Positions 38,485 to 48,591 of a DNA stretch of 64,000 bases are shown one piece after another (positions within the stretch are counted from its first letter, which is position 1; the number at the start of each line of letters is the position of its first letter). The notes under the pieces are model-generated. The model ran no database searches and was not told the DNA's origin. It was given only the letters and a program-made list of their open reading frames with translations. The DNA lies in contig NZ_BMWD01000001.1 in assembly GCF_014651055.1 (NCBI RefSeq), positions 539,770-603,769 on the forward strand, in the 5' to 3' direction. The DNA is from Streptomyces fructofermentans. Its GTDB lineage: Bacteria; Actinomycetota; Actinomycetes; Streptomycetales; Streptomycetaceae. A program made the translations under genes and the position numbers.

Positions 38485-39752
38485 GCCGTCCTGAGGGAGG
38501 CCCCCCGGGGCGCCCTCCGAGAGGGACGAGCGAGACCGAGGACCTGTTGCGCCGTCACGCGCCGCAGGTCCTCGGCGCGCTCGTGCGCCGGTACGGGCAC
38601 TTCGACGCCGCCGAGGACGCCGTGCAGGAGGCCCTACTCGCGGCGGCCGGGCAGTGGCCCGGGTCCGGCATCCCCGAGAATCCGCGAGGCTGGCTGATCA
38701 GGGTCGCCTCGCGGCGGCTGACCGACGCGCTGCGCAGCGAGGGGGCCCGGCGGCTGCGCGAGGAACGGGCCGCGGCGCTCGTCCCGCGGGACGCGTACAC
38801 GGCGCCGCCGCCCGGCGCCGACCGGGCCCCGTCCGAGGACGACACGCTCACGCTGCTCTTCCTGTGCTGCCACCCCGACCTGAGCCCGCCCGCGCGCGTC
38901 GCGCTGACCCTGCGGGCCGTCGGCGGTCTCACGACCGCTGAGATCGCGCGGGCGCACCTGGTGCCCGAGGCGACCATGGCGCAGCGGATCAGCCGGGCCA
39001 AGCGGAAGGTGCGGGGGGCGGACTTCGGGCGCCCGGCCAATTGGCAGGAGCGGCTGCCCGCGGTCCTGCACGTGCTCTACCTGACCTTCAACGAGGGGTA
39101 CACGGCGACCTCGGGGACCTCGCTCCAGCGGGCCGAACTCGCGCGGGAGGCAATCCGGTTGACGCGTACGACACACCGGCTGCTGCCCGACGACTGCGAG
39201 GTGGCCGGGCTGCTGGCGCTGATGCTCCTCACCGACGCCCGCCGCGACGCGCGCACGGGAGCGGACGGCGACCTGGTCCCCCTCGACGAGCAGGACCGCG
39301 AGCGCTGGGACCGGGCGGCGATCGAGGAGGGCGTGGCCCTGGTGACGGGGGCCCTCGCGCGACGCCGGCCGGGGCCCTACCAGGTGCGGGCCGCCATCGC
39401 CGCAGTGCACGACGAGGCGGCCTCGGCCGACGACACCGACTGGCACGAGATCCTCGGCCTCTACGACGTCCTGGTCCGCCTCGTTCCCGGCCCGGTCGAG
39501 CGGCTCAACCGCGCGGTGGCCGTCGCGATGGCGCACGGCCCACGGGCGGGGCTCGCGGAACTGGACGCACTGGAAGCCGAGTCGGCCGAGTTGGCCGCGA
39601 ACCACCGCCTCGACGCGGTCCGGGCGCATCTGCTGGAACGCGCCGGTGACACCGAGGCGGCCCGAGCGGCATACGAGTCGGCGGCCGGCAGGACCCTCAG
39701 CCTTCCGGAGCAGCGCTATCTGCGGTCCCGCGCGGCTCGTCTGGGTGGGTGA
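38481..39752 (+). CDS. ECF42-type RNA polymerase sigma factor
   Basis: A 423-residue ECF sigma factor: region 2 at about residues 20-90 (YGHFDAAEDAVQEALLAA), region 4 at about 135-185 (LTTAEIARAHLVPEATMAQR) and a long C-terminal extension of about 230 residues with helical repeats like TPR. This layout, together with the preceding DGPF gene, defines ECF42, which lacks an anti-sigma factor and is thought to be controlled by its own extension. The GTG at 38481 overlaps the previous stop (GTGA); GTG at 38475 is also possible. Confidence 0.9.
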   Translation: MSRPEGGPPGRPPRGTSETEDLLRRHAPQVLGALVRRYGHFDAAEDAVQEALLAAAGQWPGSGIPENPRGWLIRVASRRLTDALRSEGARRLREERAAALVPRDAYTAPPPGADRAPSEDDTLTLLFLCCHPDLSPPARVALTLRAVGGLTTAEIARAHLVPEATMAQRISRAKRKVRGADFGRPANWQERLPAVLHVLYLTFNEGYTATSGTSLQRAELAREAIRLTRTTHRLLPDDCEVAGLLALMLLTDARRDARTGADGDLVPLDEQDRERWDRAAIEEGVALVTGALARRRPGPYQVRAAIAAVHDEAASADDTDWHEILGLYDVLVRLVPGPVERLNRAVAVAMAHGPRAGLAELDALEAESAELAANHRLDAVRAHLLERAGDTEAARAAYESAAGRTLSLPEQRYLRSRAARLGG

Positions 39753-39765
39753 TCCCCGCACGCCG

Positions 39766-39771
39766 TAGCGT
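39766..39771 (+). promoter_or_regulatory. -10 box TAGCGT, leaderless start for the DUF952 gene
   Basis: TAGCGT is followed by 7 nt and the ATG at 39779. Confidence 0.5.
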
Positions 39772-39778
39772 GGAGGCC

Positions 39779-40114
39779 ATGCCCGAACCAGAGATCCTCC
39801 ACATCACCGAGCGCTCCCTGTGGGACGCGGCCCGCGAGCGCGGCACGTACGAGATGTCGACCCGCGGCCGCACCCTGCGGGAGGAGGGCTTCATCCACTG
39901 CTCGACCCGCGGCCAACTGCCCCGCGTCGCACAGTTCCTGTACGGCTCGTACGAGGGGCCCGACGAACTGGTCGTCCTCGTCATCGACGCCGGGCGGCTC
40001 GACGCGCCCCTGAAGTACGAGGCGCCCGAGCCCGGCGGTGAGGAGTTCCCGCACGTCTACGGGCCCGTCCCGGTGGCGGCCGTGAGCGCCGTCGAGGTCT
40101 GGTCCCGCCCCTGA
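39779..40114 (+). CDS. DUF952 family protein
   Basis: A 111-residue protein with the DUF952 hallmarks EGFIHCST and EEFPHVYGPV. The ATG at 39779 fits the family start EILHITERSLWD better than the GTG at 39749. It follows the sigma factor by 26 bp but has its own leaderless-type promoter. Function unknown. Confidence 0.85.
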   Translation: MPEPEILHITERSLWDAARERGTYEMSTRGRTLREEGFIHCSTRGQLPRVAQFLYGSYEGPDELVVLVIDAGRLDAPLKYEAPEPGGEEFPHVYGPVPVAAVSAVEVWSRP

Positions 40115-40144
40115 CGCCCGCCCCGACCCGCGGGACGGTCCCGG

Positions 40145-40558
40145 CTACGCCTTGCGCTGGGTGAAGCGGAGCAGGTTGCCCGCGGGGTCGCGGACCGCGC
40201 AGTCGCGCACGCCGTAGGGCTGGTCCGTCGGCTCCTGCAGGACGTCGGCGTCGGCGGCCAGCAGGCGCTCGTACGTCGCGTCGCAGTTCTCCGTACGGAA
40301 GATGACGCCGCGAAGCATGCCCTTGGCCATGAGTTCGGCGACGGCCCTGCGGTCGGCCTCCGACGCGTTGGGGTCGGCCAGCGGCGGTTCCAGGACGATC
40401 TCCACGTCCGGCTGGAGCGGAGAGCCGACGGTCACCCAGCGCATCCCCTCGAAGCCGACGTCGGTGCGGACCTCCAGGCCCAGCACGTCCCGGTAGAAGG
40501 CGAGCGCCTTGTCGTGGTCGTCGACCGCGATGAAGCACTGCGAGAGTGAGAGGTCCAT
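40145..40558 (-). CDS. VOC-family protein (glyoxalase/bleomycin resistance-like)
   Basis: A 137-residue protein with two beta-alpha-beta-beta-beta repeats: FIAVDDHDKALAFYRDVLG at the start and AVRDPAGNLLRF at the end. TAGCCT lies 6 nt before the ATG, so it may have a leaderless start inside the end of the AraC gene; it also follows that gene by only 4 bp and can be read from it. The substrate is unknown. Confidence 0.88.
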   Translation of the reverse strand: MDLSLSQCFIAVDDHDKALAFYRDVLGLEVRTDVGFEGMRWVTVGSPLQPDVEIVLEPPLADPNASEADRRAVAELMAKGMLRGVIFRTENCDATYERLLAADADVLQEPTDQPYGVRDCAVRDPAGNLLRFTQRKA

Positions 40559-40562
40559 GCCG

Positions 40563-40976
40563 TCAGGCTACGGGCCGGGGGCCCGCGCCGCGCACCGGTC
40601 GCGTGTACATCTTCGCCACGCACGCGGGAATCGGCGCCCCCTGCTCGTGCGACCGGGCCCGGTAGGCGCTCGGGGTCTCGCCGACCAACTCGGTGAAGCG
40701 TGAACTGAAGGACCCCAGCGAGGTGCACCCCACCGCCATGCAGACCTCGGTGACGGTCAGGTCCCCCCGCCGCAGCAGGGCCTTCGCGCGCTCGATACGG
40801 CGCGTCATGAGATAGCCGTAGGGCGTCTCACCGTAGGCGGCCCGGAAACTGCGCTGGAAGTGGCCGGGCGACATGAGTGCCGTGCGCGCGAGCGCGGACA
40901 CGTCGAGCGGTTCGGCGTACTCGCGGTCCATGCGGTCGCGTGCCCTGCGCAGACGGACCAGGTCCTCCATGCTCAT
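40563..40976 (-). CDS. Short AraC-family regulator
   Basis: A 137-residue protein that is essentially only the two-helix-turn-helix AraC DNA-binding domain (LDVSALARTALMSPGHFQRS and TVTEVCMAVGCTSLGSFSSR), without an effector domain. ATG at 40976 starts MSMEDLVRLRRARDRMD. The VOC gene follows after 4 bp, a common AraC-VOC pairing in which the VOC protein may sense or remove the inducing compound. Confidence 0.85.
   Translation of the reverse strand: MSMEDLVRLRRARDRMDREYAEPLDVSALARTALMSPGHFQRSFRAAYGETPYGYLMTRRIERAKALLRRGDLTVTEVCMAVGCTSLGSFSSRFTELVGETPSAYRARSHEQGAPIPACVAKMYTRPVRGAGPRPVA
40565..40570 (-). promoter_or_regulatory. -10 box TAGCCT, leaderless start for the VOC gene
   Basis: On the minus strand TAGCCT overlaps the last codons of the AraC gene and is followed by 6 nt and the ATG at 40558. 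Confidence 0.45.
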
Positions 40977-41234
40977 GCCGTCAGGATGCCACGGACCACT
41001 GACAGCGGACCCTGCCCCGAACGGCCGACGGCCGACGGTGGGCGGTGGGCGGTGGGCGGTGGGCACCGGCCCCGGTGGCCGGGTGCGGCGCGAGTCGGTG
41101 CGGGCGCGGACCGCCGGCGCGAACGGTGCGGGTACGGCGAAGGGGCCCGGCCGCATTCCGGCCGGACCCCTTCGACGACATTCACCGGACGATGCCCGAC
41201 GGCCTGCGAGGATGCACCGCTCGCGGGTCGCGCG

Positions 41235-41252
41235 AACCGGCCTCGGCCGGTT
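41235..41252 (-). terminator. Short hairpin after sodN
   Basis: AACCGGC and GCCGGTT pair directly before the sodN stop boundary, on its downstream side, with T residues on the plus strand. Confidence 0.45.
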
Positions 41253-41648
41253 TCAGGCCTTCTTGGTCTCCCAGAAGATCTTGTCGATCTGGGCGATGTA
41301 GTCCAGCGCCTTCTGGCCCGTGGCCGGGTCCGTCGACGCCTTCGCGGCCGAGAGGGCCTTGAGGGTGTCGTTGACCAGCTGGTGCAGCTCCGGGTACTTC
41401 TCGAAGTGCGGGGGCTTGAAGTAGTCGCTCCACAGCACCGAGACGTGGTGCTTCGCGAGCTCGGCGCGCTGCTCCTTGATGACCGTGGCGCGGGCCTTGA
41501 AGTGCGGGTCGTCGTTGCCGACCATCTTTTCCTGGACGGCCTTGACCGACTCCGCCTCGATGCGGGCCTGGGCCGGGTCGTACACGCCGCAGGGCAGGTC
41601 GCAGTGCGCGCTGACCTTGACCTTGGGGGCAAACAGGCGGGAAAGCAT
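41253..41648 (-). CDS. sodN: Nickel superoxide dismutase precursor
   Basis: Ni-SOD of 131 residues, the length of the S. coelicolor precursor. The 14-residue propeptide MLSRLFAPKVKVSA is followed by the nickel hook HCDLPCGVY, where the new N-terminal His, Cys2 and Cys6 bind nickel once the propeptide is removed. The remainder is the four-helix bundle. Cleavage is done by the peptidase encoded divergently at 41793. In S. coelicolor nickel induces this enzyme while Nur represses the iron SOD. Confidence 0.97.
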   Translation of the reverse strand: MLSRLFAPKVKVSAHCDLPCGVYDPAQARIEAESVKAVQEKMVGNDDPHFKARATVIKEQRAELAKHHVSVLWSDYFKPPHFEKYPELHQLVNDTLKALSAAKASTDPATGQKALDYIAQIDKIFWETKKA

Positions 41649-41792
41649 TGAGCTGTCCTTCCTCGTGATCGTCTTCTCAGGTGGGACATTACTCCGTGAG
41701 GGACGGGTTTTCGCGAGTGCCCCCATGGGCTTGGGACAAAAGTCCGGGGTGAGACTGGGACTCGTGGAGGATGGACCGGGGAGGTGTCGGTG

Positions 41793-42227
41793 ATGCCGGA
41801 GCTGTCGCAGGAGACCGAGCGGGGGAGGGCCCTCCTGCCCTTCGGGGCGGCCGAGGTGACGGGGCCGTCCATGGTGCCCACGCTGCACCACGGAGACCGC
41901 CTCGTCGTGCAGTGGGGGGCCAGGGTGAGGCCCGGTGACGTGGTCGTCCTGCGTCATCCGTTCCAGCAGGACCTGCTGGTCGTCAAGCGTGCGGCCGAAC
42001 GGCGCGACGGGGGCTGGTGGGTGCTCGGCGACAACGCGTTCGCGGGCGGGGACAGCACCGACTACGGGACCGTGCCCGAGGAACTCGTCCTCGGGAGGGT
42101 GCGGTTCCGCTACCGGCCGCGCGCGACGGGTCAGCGTTCGCCGCTCGCGCTCGCGCGCTGGGCGGTGTCGGCCGCCAGGCCCGTGCTGTCCGACCGCTCC
42201 GCCTCCAGGCGCTTGCGGGCACGGTAG
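41793..42227 (+). CDS. sodX: Ni-SOD maturation peptidase SodX (S26 family)
   Basis: Signal-peptidase-like protease of 144 residues that removes the Ni-SOD propeptide. Ser26 in TGPSMVPTL is the nucleophile and Lys65 in VVKRAAERR the general base; LGDNAFAGGDSTDYG is the conserved box E. There is no membrane anchor, fitting a cytoplasmic role. ATG at 41793 has GGGGAGG about 8 nt upstream; GTG at 41784 is less likely. The gene is divergent from sodN. Its last 97 bp overlap the CGNR gene on the other strand. Confidence 0.93.
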   Translation: MPELSQETERGRALLPFGAAEVTGPSMVPTLHHGDRLVVQWGARVRPGDVVVLRHPFQQDLLVVKRAAERRDGGWWVLGDNAFAGGDSTDYGTVPEELVLGRVRFRYRPRATGQRSPLALARWAVSAARPVLSDRSASRRLRAR

Positions 42228-42760
42228 GCGGCCACGTTCGCCCGGGTCGCGCAGCGGTCCGAGCAGTAGCGCCGGGAGCGGTTCGTCGAGGTGTCGAGGT
42301 AGGCGTTGCGGCACGGCGCCGCCTCGCACAGGCCGAGGCGGTCGACCCCGTACTCGGTGAGGTGGAAGGCCAGGCCCATCGCGGCGATCGCGGCATAACC
42401 CGCGGTCGCGTTCGACGGGTGGTCCGCGAGGTGCATGTGCCACAGCGGGCGGCCGTCGTCGTCGCGGAAGTCGTGGCCCGAGATCTGGGGGCTCACCGGG
42501 AACTCCAGCAGCAGCGAGTTCAACAGGTCCACGGCGAGCGTCTCGTCGCCGCCGTCGGCCGCCTCGAACACCGCGCGCAGCCTGGCCCGCACGCCGCGGA
42601 AGCGGGTCACGTCCGCCTCCGCCGCGCGGCGGGCCGCCGAGGCGTTGCCCCCGAACAGGTCACGGACGGCCTCGACCGAGGTGAGCGCGTCCTTGCCCCG
42701 GGCCGGCTCCTCGCTGTTGACGAGACGGACGGCGTAATCCGAGTAATAGGCCAGTTCCAC
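42131..42760 (-). CDS. CGNR zinc finger/ABATE-domain protein
   Basis: A 209-residue protein with an N-terminal ABATE domain (about 1-150) and a C-terminal CGNR zinc finger with LCEAAPCRNAYLDTS and RRYCSDRCATRANVAAYR. Such proteins are probable transcription regulators; partner and ligand are unknown. The last 32 codons overlap the 3' end of sodX in antisense. It is divergent from the methyltransferase gene by 98 bp. Confidence 0.9.
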   Translation of the reverse strand: MELAYYSDYAVRLVNSEEPARGKDALTSVEAVRDLFGGNASAARRAAEADVTRFRGVRARLRAVFEAADGGDETLAVDLLNSLLLEFPVSPQISGHDFRDDDGRPLWHMHLADHPSNATAGYAAIAAMGLAFHLTEYGVDRLGLCEAAPCRNAYLDTSTNRSRRYCSDRCATRANVAAYRARKRLEAERSDSTGLAADTAQRASASGER

Positions 42761-42858
42761 TTGTAGTCCTTACGAGGGCACTCTATGGTCGTGGTGCGGG
42801 CGAGTAATGGCTAATCGTGCTTCCAGGGTATTACATGCTGGGGGAGAGAGGGGCTTCC

Positions 42859-43617
42859 ATGACGACCACCGCCGGGGCCGACTGGCACGCGTGGCAGCAG
42901 AGCTGGGACCGGCAGCAGGAGTGGTACCTCCCGGACCGCGAGGAGCGCTTCCGGGTCATGCTCGACATGGTCGAGGCCCTCGTGGGCCCCGAGCCGCGCG
43001 TCCTGGACCTCGCGTGCGGCACGGGCAGTATCACAGCCCGGCTCCTCGAACGGTTCCCGAAGGCCGTCAGCACCGGCGTCGACCTCGACCCCGCCCTGCT
43101 GGCCATCGCCGAGGGCACCTTCGCGGGCGACGACCGGGTCGCCCTCGTGACGGCCGACCTCAAGGACCCGGAGTGGACCACCCTCCTGCCGTACGACTCG
43201 TACGACGCCGTCCTCACCGCCACCGCCCTGCACTGGCTGCACACCGAACCCCTCGCCGCCCTCTACTGCCGGATCGCGGACATCGTCCGTGACGGCGGCG
43301 TGTTCATGAACGCGGACCACATGATCGACGAAACCACCCCGCGGATCAACGCCGCCGACCGCGCCCAGCGGCACGCCCGCATGGACCGGGCCAAGGATGC
43401 CGGTGTCCTGGACTGGGCCGGCTGGTGGGAGCTCGCCGCCCAGGACCCCGTCCTCGCCGGACCGACGGCCCGCCGCTTCGAGATCTACGGCGAGCACGCC
43501 GAGGGCGACACCCCGTCGGCCGACTGGCACGCCCGCGTCCTGCGGGAGAGCGGCTTCGCCGAGGCCCGCCCGGTGTGGCGCTCCCCGTCGGACGCTTTGG
43601 TCCTAGCGCTCAAGTAG
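42859..43617 (+). CDS. SAM-dependent methyltransferase
   Basis: Class I methyltransferase of 252 residues. The SAM motif VLDLACGTGSIT is at about residues 49-60, GVDLDP is motif II and ALHWLH is the post-motif segment seen in trans-aconitate-methyltransferase-like enzymes. GAGAGAGGGG precedes the ATG at 42859. Substrate unknown. It ends at a strong terminator shared with the amino-acid ABC operon. Confidence 0.88.
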   Translation: MTTTAGADWHAWQQSWDRQQEWYLPDREERFRVMLDMVEALVGPEPRVLDLACGTGSITARLLERFPKAVSTGVDLDPALLAIAEGTFAGDDRVALVTADLKDPEWTTLLPYDSYDAVLTATALHWLHTEPLAALYCRIADIVRDGGVFMNADHMIDETTPRINAADRAQRHARMDRAKDAGVLDWAGWWELAAQDPVLAGPTARRFEIYGEHAEGDTPSADWHARVLRESGFAEARPVWRSPSDALVLALK

Positions 43618-43633
43618 GCACGGCCAAAACGCC

Positions 43634-43673
43634 CGAAGGGGCGGTACAGAGAGCTCTCTGTACCGCCCCTTCG
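43634..43673. terminator. 40-bp perfect palindrome between converging operons
   Basis: The 40 bp from 43634 to 43673 form a perfect palindrome (20-bp half sites) centred on GAGCTC. It lies 16 bp past the methyltransferase stop and 29 bp past the ATPase stop and should end both transcripts. Confidence 0.9.
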
Positions 43674-43702
43674 CGTCGGTGCCGGGCTCCGGCGTGCCTC
43701 CG

Positions 43703-44494
43703 CTAGAGCACCTTCGACAGGAACGACTGCGTCCGCTCGTGCTGCGGGTTCGTCAGTACGTCACGCGGGTGGCCGGACTCGACCACCACGCCCTCGTCCA
43801 TGAAGACCAGCGAGTCGCCGACCTCCCGGGCGAAGCCCATCTCGTGGGTGACGACGACCATCGTCATGCCGGACTCGGCGAGGTCGCGCATGACGTCGAG
43901 GACGTCACCGACCAGCTCCGGGTCGAGCGCCGAGGTGGGCTCGTCGAACAGCATCAGCTTCGGGTCCATCGCCAGGGCCCGCGCGATGGCGACGCGCTGC
44001 TGCTGGCCGCCGGAGAGCTGGGTCGGGTAGTTGCCCGCCTTGTCGGCGAGCCCCACCCGCTCCAGGAGCTGGCCCGCGCGCTCCCGCGCCTGGGCCCTGC
44101 TGACGCCCTTCACCTGGACGGGCGCCTCCATGACGTTCTCGAGGGCCGTCATGTGGGGGAACAGGTTGAAGCGCTGGAACACCATGCCGATGTCCCGCCG
44201 CTTCAGCGCGACCTCGCTGTCCTTGAGCTCGTACAGCTTGTCGCCCTTCTGGCGGTAGCCGACCAGCTCCCCGTCCACGTACAGGCGGCCGGCGTTGACC
44301 TTCTCCAGGTGGTTGATGCACCTGAGGAACGTCGACTTGCCGGAGCCGGACGGGCCGATGAGGCAGAACACCTCGCCGGGCTTCACTTCCAGGTCGATGC
44401 CCTTGAGGACCTCGACCGGGCCGAAGGACTTGTGGACGCCTTCGGCCTTCACCATCGGCGTACCGGAGTCCGCCTTGGTCACCTTGGAGGTCAT
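43703..44494 (-). CDS. ATPase of a polar amino-acid ABC transporter
   Basis: A 263-residue ABC ATPase of the GlnQ/GluA group: Walker [11 protein letters not shown] loop [12 protein letters not shown], signature LSGGQQQR and Walker [13 protein letters not shown]. Its start overlaps the permease stop by 4 bp. It powers uptake by the permease and binding protein encoded just upstream. The substrate is probably an acidic or polar amino acid. Confidence 0.94.
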   Translation of the reverse strand: MTSKVTKADSGTPMVKAEGVHKSFGPVEVLKGIDLEVKPGEVFCLIGPSGSGKSTFLRCINHLEKVNAGRLYVDGELVGYRQKGDKLYELKDSEVALKRRDIGMVFQRFNLFPHMTALENVMEAPVQVKGVSRAQARERAGQLLERVGLADKAGNYPTQLSGGQQQRVAIARALAMDPKLMLFDEPTSALDPELVGDVLDVMRDLAESGMTMVVVTHEMGFAREVGDSLVFMDEGVVVESGHPRDVLTNPQHERTQSFLSKVL

Positions 44495-45435
44495 GCCTTT
44501 GCTCCTCCGCCCGAGCGGTTGGACAGTGACAGCAGGTTCGCCCTGATCTTCTGCAGCGGCGTGGCCGGGAGCGAACGGCTCGAACCGCGGGCGTAGTACC
44601 GCTCGACGTAGTACTGCCCGACGCTCAGGACCGAGGTCAGCACCAGGTACCAGGCGGCGGCCAGGAAGTACATCTCCACCGGCGCGCCGGAGGACTGGCC
44701 GATGTCCTGGGCGTACCGGAACAGTTCGGAGAACTGCACCACGGACACCAGCGAGGTCGTCTTCAGCATGTTGATGACCTCGTTGCCCGTGGGGGGCACG
44801 ATCACGCGCATCGCCTGCGGGATCACGATCCGGCGCAGGGTCTTGCTGTGGCTCATGCCCAGGGCGTGCGAGGCCTCGGTCTGGCCCTCGTCGACCGAGA
44901 GCAGACCCGCACGGCAGATCTCCGCCATGTAGGCGGCCTCGTTCAGGCCGAGCCCCAGGAGCGCCGTCAGCAGCGGCGTCATGAAGCTGGACCAGTAGTC
45001 CTTGTAGACGAAGCCGAGGTTGATGTACTCGAAGACCAGGCCCAGGTTGAACCAGACGACGAGCTGCACCAGGACCGGCGTGCCGCGGAAGAACCAGATG
45101 TAGAACCAGGCGATCGACGAGGTCACCGGGTTCTTCGACAGGCGCATCACCGCGAGGACGACACCGCCCACGATGCCGATGACCATCGACAGGACGGTCA
45201 GGAGCATCGTCTGCCCGACGCCCTTGAGGATCCGGTCGTCGAAGAAGTACTCCGGGATGGCGTCCCAGTTGATCTGGCCCTGGGCGAACGCGTAGACGAT
45301 CGAGACGAAGATCGCGATCGCGGCGACCGCCGAGATGTACCGCCCGTAGTGCCGGACCGGGATGGCCTTGATGGCCTCCGGTCCGGCCGGGGGAGTGCTC
45401 TCGGGACCGGCCGTCTTGTCGATGTCAGCAGTCAC
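44491..45435 (-). CDS. Permease of a polar amino-acid ABC transporter
   Basis: A 314-residue HisM-type permease with about six membrane segments. The first cytoplasmic residues (1-30) are polar and Pro-rich. The EAA-type loop is [20 protein letters not shown]. It lacks a second permease gene, so the transporter likely works as a homodimer. The order on the transcript is binding protein, permease, ATPase. Confidence 0.93.
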   Translation of the reverse strand: MTADIDKTAGPESTPPAGPEAIKAIPVRHYGRYISAVAAIAIFVSIVYAFAQGQINWDAIPEYFFDDRILKGVGQTMLLTVLSMVIGIVGGVVLAVMRLSKNPVTSSIAWFYIWFFRGTPVLVQLVVWFNLGLVFEYINLGFVYKDYWSSFMTPLLTALLGLGLNEAAYMAEICRAGLLSVDEGQTEASHALGMSHSKTLRRIVIPQAMRVIVPPTGNEVINMLKTTSLVSVVQFSELFRYAQDIGQSSGAPVEMYFLAAAWYLVLTSVLSVGQYYVERYYARGSSRSLPATPLQKIRANLLSLSNRSGGGAKA

Positions 45436-45468
45436 GGATGTTGCCTTTCAGCGCCGCAGGGAACGCTG

Positions 45469-46431
45469 TCACTTGCCGCCGTTGACGGCGGCTTCCTTGA
45501 CGGCGCCGGCCTCGACGCCCCACTTGGCGATGATCTTGTCGTACTCGCCGTTCTTGATGATCGCCTCGAGCGCGGCCTGCAGGGCGTCCCGCAGCTCGGT
45601 GTTCGACTTCGCGACCGCGATGCCGTACGGGGCGGCCTCGACCTGCTCGCCGACGACCTCGAAGTCCTTGCCGCCGCCCGAGGTCTTCGCCGCGTAGGCA
45701 GCGACCGGGAAGTCGGAGGAGCCGGCGTCGGCGCCGCCGGAGCGCAGGCGGGTCTGGGCCTGCTGGTCGTTGTCGAACGCCTCGATCGAGAGCTTCTTGC
45801 CGCTCGGGCACTCCTTCGCCTGGGCCTTGGCCAGGTCGTGGGAGACGGTGTTGCGCTGCACGACGAGCTTCTTGCCGCACAGGTCCTCCCAGGTCTTGAT
45901 GCCCTGGTCGTCGCCCTGCTTGGTGTAGATCGACACGCCCGCGGTGAAGTAGTCGATGAAGTCGACGCCCTCGCCGACCTTCTTGCCGGTCTCGGAGTCG
46001 ACACCGTCCTGACGGTCCTTCGTGTCCGTCATCGCGGACATCGCCAGGTCGTAGCGCTTGGAGCGCAGACCGGTGAGCAGCGTGTCGAAGGTGCCGTTCT
46101 CGAACTCGAACTTCACGCCGAGCTGCTTGCCGAGCGCGTCGGCGAGGTCGGGGTCGATGCCGACGGTCTTGCCGGCCTCGTCCTTGAACTCGACCGGCGC
46201 GTACGCGATGTCCGAGCCGACCTTGACGACGCCCTTGTCGCGGATGGCCTGGGGCAGCTTGTCGGCCAGGGGGGCGGTGCTGGACTCCTTGGTGGCCGAG
46301 CCGCCGTTGTCCTTGTCCTTCGTCTGGTCACCGCAGCCGGTGAGCAGCAGGGCGCCTGCGACCGCGATCGCGCCGACCGCGGCTATCCGGGACTGCGCGG
46401 CGGTGGTACGACGGGTGGAGCTTGCGGTCAT
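45469..46431 (-). CDS. Amino-acid-binding lipoprotein of the ABC transporter
   Basis: A family 3 solute-binding lipoprotein of 320 residues. The signal ends with the lipobox LLLTGC (Cys about residue 33), then a Thr/Asp/Lys linker. The motif VGSDIAYAPVEFKDEAGK and DLAMSAMTDTKDRQ are typical of amino-acid-binding members. GGAGGAA precedes the ATG at 46431. It leads the three-gene operon, 33 bp before the permease gene. Confidence 0.94.
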   Translation of the reverse strand: MTASSTRRTTAAQSRIAAVGAIAVAGALLLTGCGDQTKDKDNGGSATKESSTAPLADKLPQAIRDKGVVKVGSDIAYAPVEFKDEAGKTVGIDPDLADALGKQLGVKFEFENGTFDTLLTGLRSKRYDLAMSAMTDTKDRQDGVDSETGKKVGEGVDFIDYFTAGVSIYTKQGDDQGIKTWEDLCGKKLVVQRNTVSHDLAKAQAKECPSGKKLSIEAFDNDQQAQTRLRSGGADAGSSDFPVAAYAAKTSGGGKDFEVVGEQVEAAPYGIAVAKSNTELRDALQAALEAIIKNGEYDKIIAKWGVEAGAVKEAAVNGGK

Positions 46432-47076
46432 GGTGGGTTCCTCCGGCGAGTGGGTGGAGTTGCCGACGGGTCGGCAGGAGCCGATGGGTCGACGACAACA
46501 CACACCTTCGGGTGTCGCGACCTCGTGTGATTACGGCATCTTGCCATTCGGACTTGCGCCTTCAGGGTGCTCGCCATGTCAAAATCGGATAACGGGTGAC
46601 ACTCGAACCCGGCCAGGCCGGTACATCAGACCGGATCTTGTCCGGGAAACCTCGGTCGCAACCGGAAGATCTCCGGCGCGACCCGCGATTCGAGCGGCTA
46701 CTTCTCCACACTTCAGCGTCATAAACGTGTTTAGGTGATCTTTCCCAAAACGGGCGCTTTCGACACATTCGGTCATGAGTCATGTCACCGGTATGTGACC
46801 TACGCCCTCCGGTATGTGGTCGCCTGCCGCCCGTCGCGCACCCTTCGCGTCCCGGTGTGTGACCTTCGCGCCATGGACTCGTCCGCGGTGTGGTCCGTCC
46901 GGTAAGAAGGTTCCTTACACCCCTCATCCGGGGCTCAGGGCGCGTGTGCGGCGCGCCCGTCGCGCGTGTTCCGTACGTACCCGTACGTAACAGCCAACCA
47001 GGGACATGCGCGGTGCCCGCCCGCTCCTCACCCGGAGTGGAGACCCTCAACCATTAAGACTTAAGGGGTAAACAAA
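46432..47076. other. 645-bp divergent control region of the ABC operon and malic enzyme
   Basis: No gene is supported. A GTCAC-N6-GTGAC inverted repeat is at 46784-46799. The decamer CCGGTATGTG occurs at 46788-46797 and again at 46809-46818, exactly 21 bp apart. A second pair, CCGTACGTAC/CCGTACGTAA, lies in tandem at 46971-46990. All three could be operator sites for either flanking gene. Confidence 0.6.
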
Positions 47077-48300
<1,224 letters not shown>

Positions 48301-48319
48301 TCCCCCCGAGTGGTGTGTG

Positions 48320-48353
48320 ATGCGGGCCCCGTCCTTACGGACGGGGCCCGCAT
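48320..48353 (+). terminator. 15-bp hairpin after the malic enzyme gene
   Basis: Perfect arms 48320-48334 and 48339-48353 around TTAC. The remaining spacer to 48591 holds a 15-bp unit GCGCGCGCCACCTTC twice in tandem (48455-48484). Confidence 0.9.
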
Positions 48354-48578
48354 TGCTTGTGGGGTCCCGGCTGCCGGGGCCCGGCACGGATGCGTGTCGG
48401 GGCGGGGCGGGGCCGGGTGGTGTGCGGGGTTGCGGTGTTGCGTGGTCGGGCGCAGCGCGCGCCACCTTCGCGCGCGCCACCTTCGCGCGTGCCCGGTTCG
48501 GGTGGGGCGGGAGGGCGTCGGTCCGCGCTGGGGCGTGTGTCACAGCGGGGGGCGGTTCCTTCGGGGTGGGGTGGAGCC

Positions 48579-48584
48579 TAGGGT
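48579..48584 (+). promoter_or_regulatory. -10 box TAGGGT, leaderless start for the oxidoreductase
   Basis: TAGGGT is followed by 7 nt and the ATG at 48592. Confidence 0.55.
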
Positions 48585-48591
48585 CGGAGGC

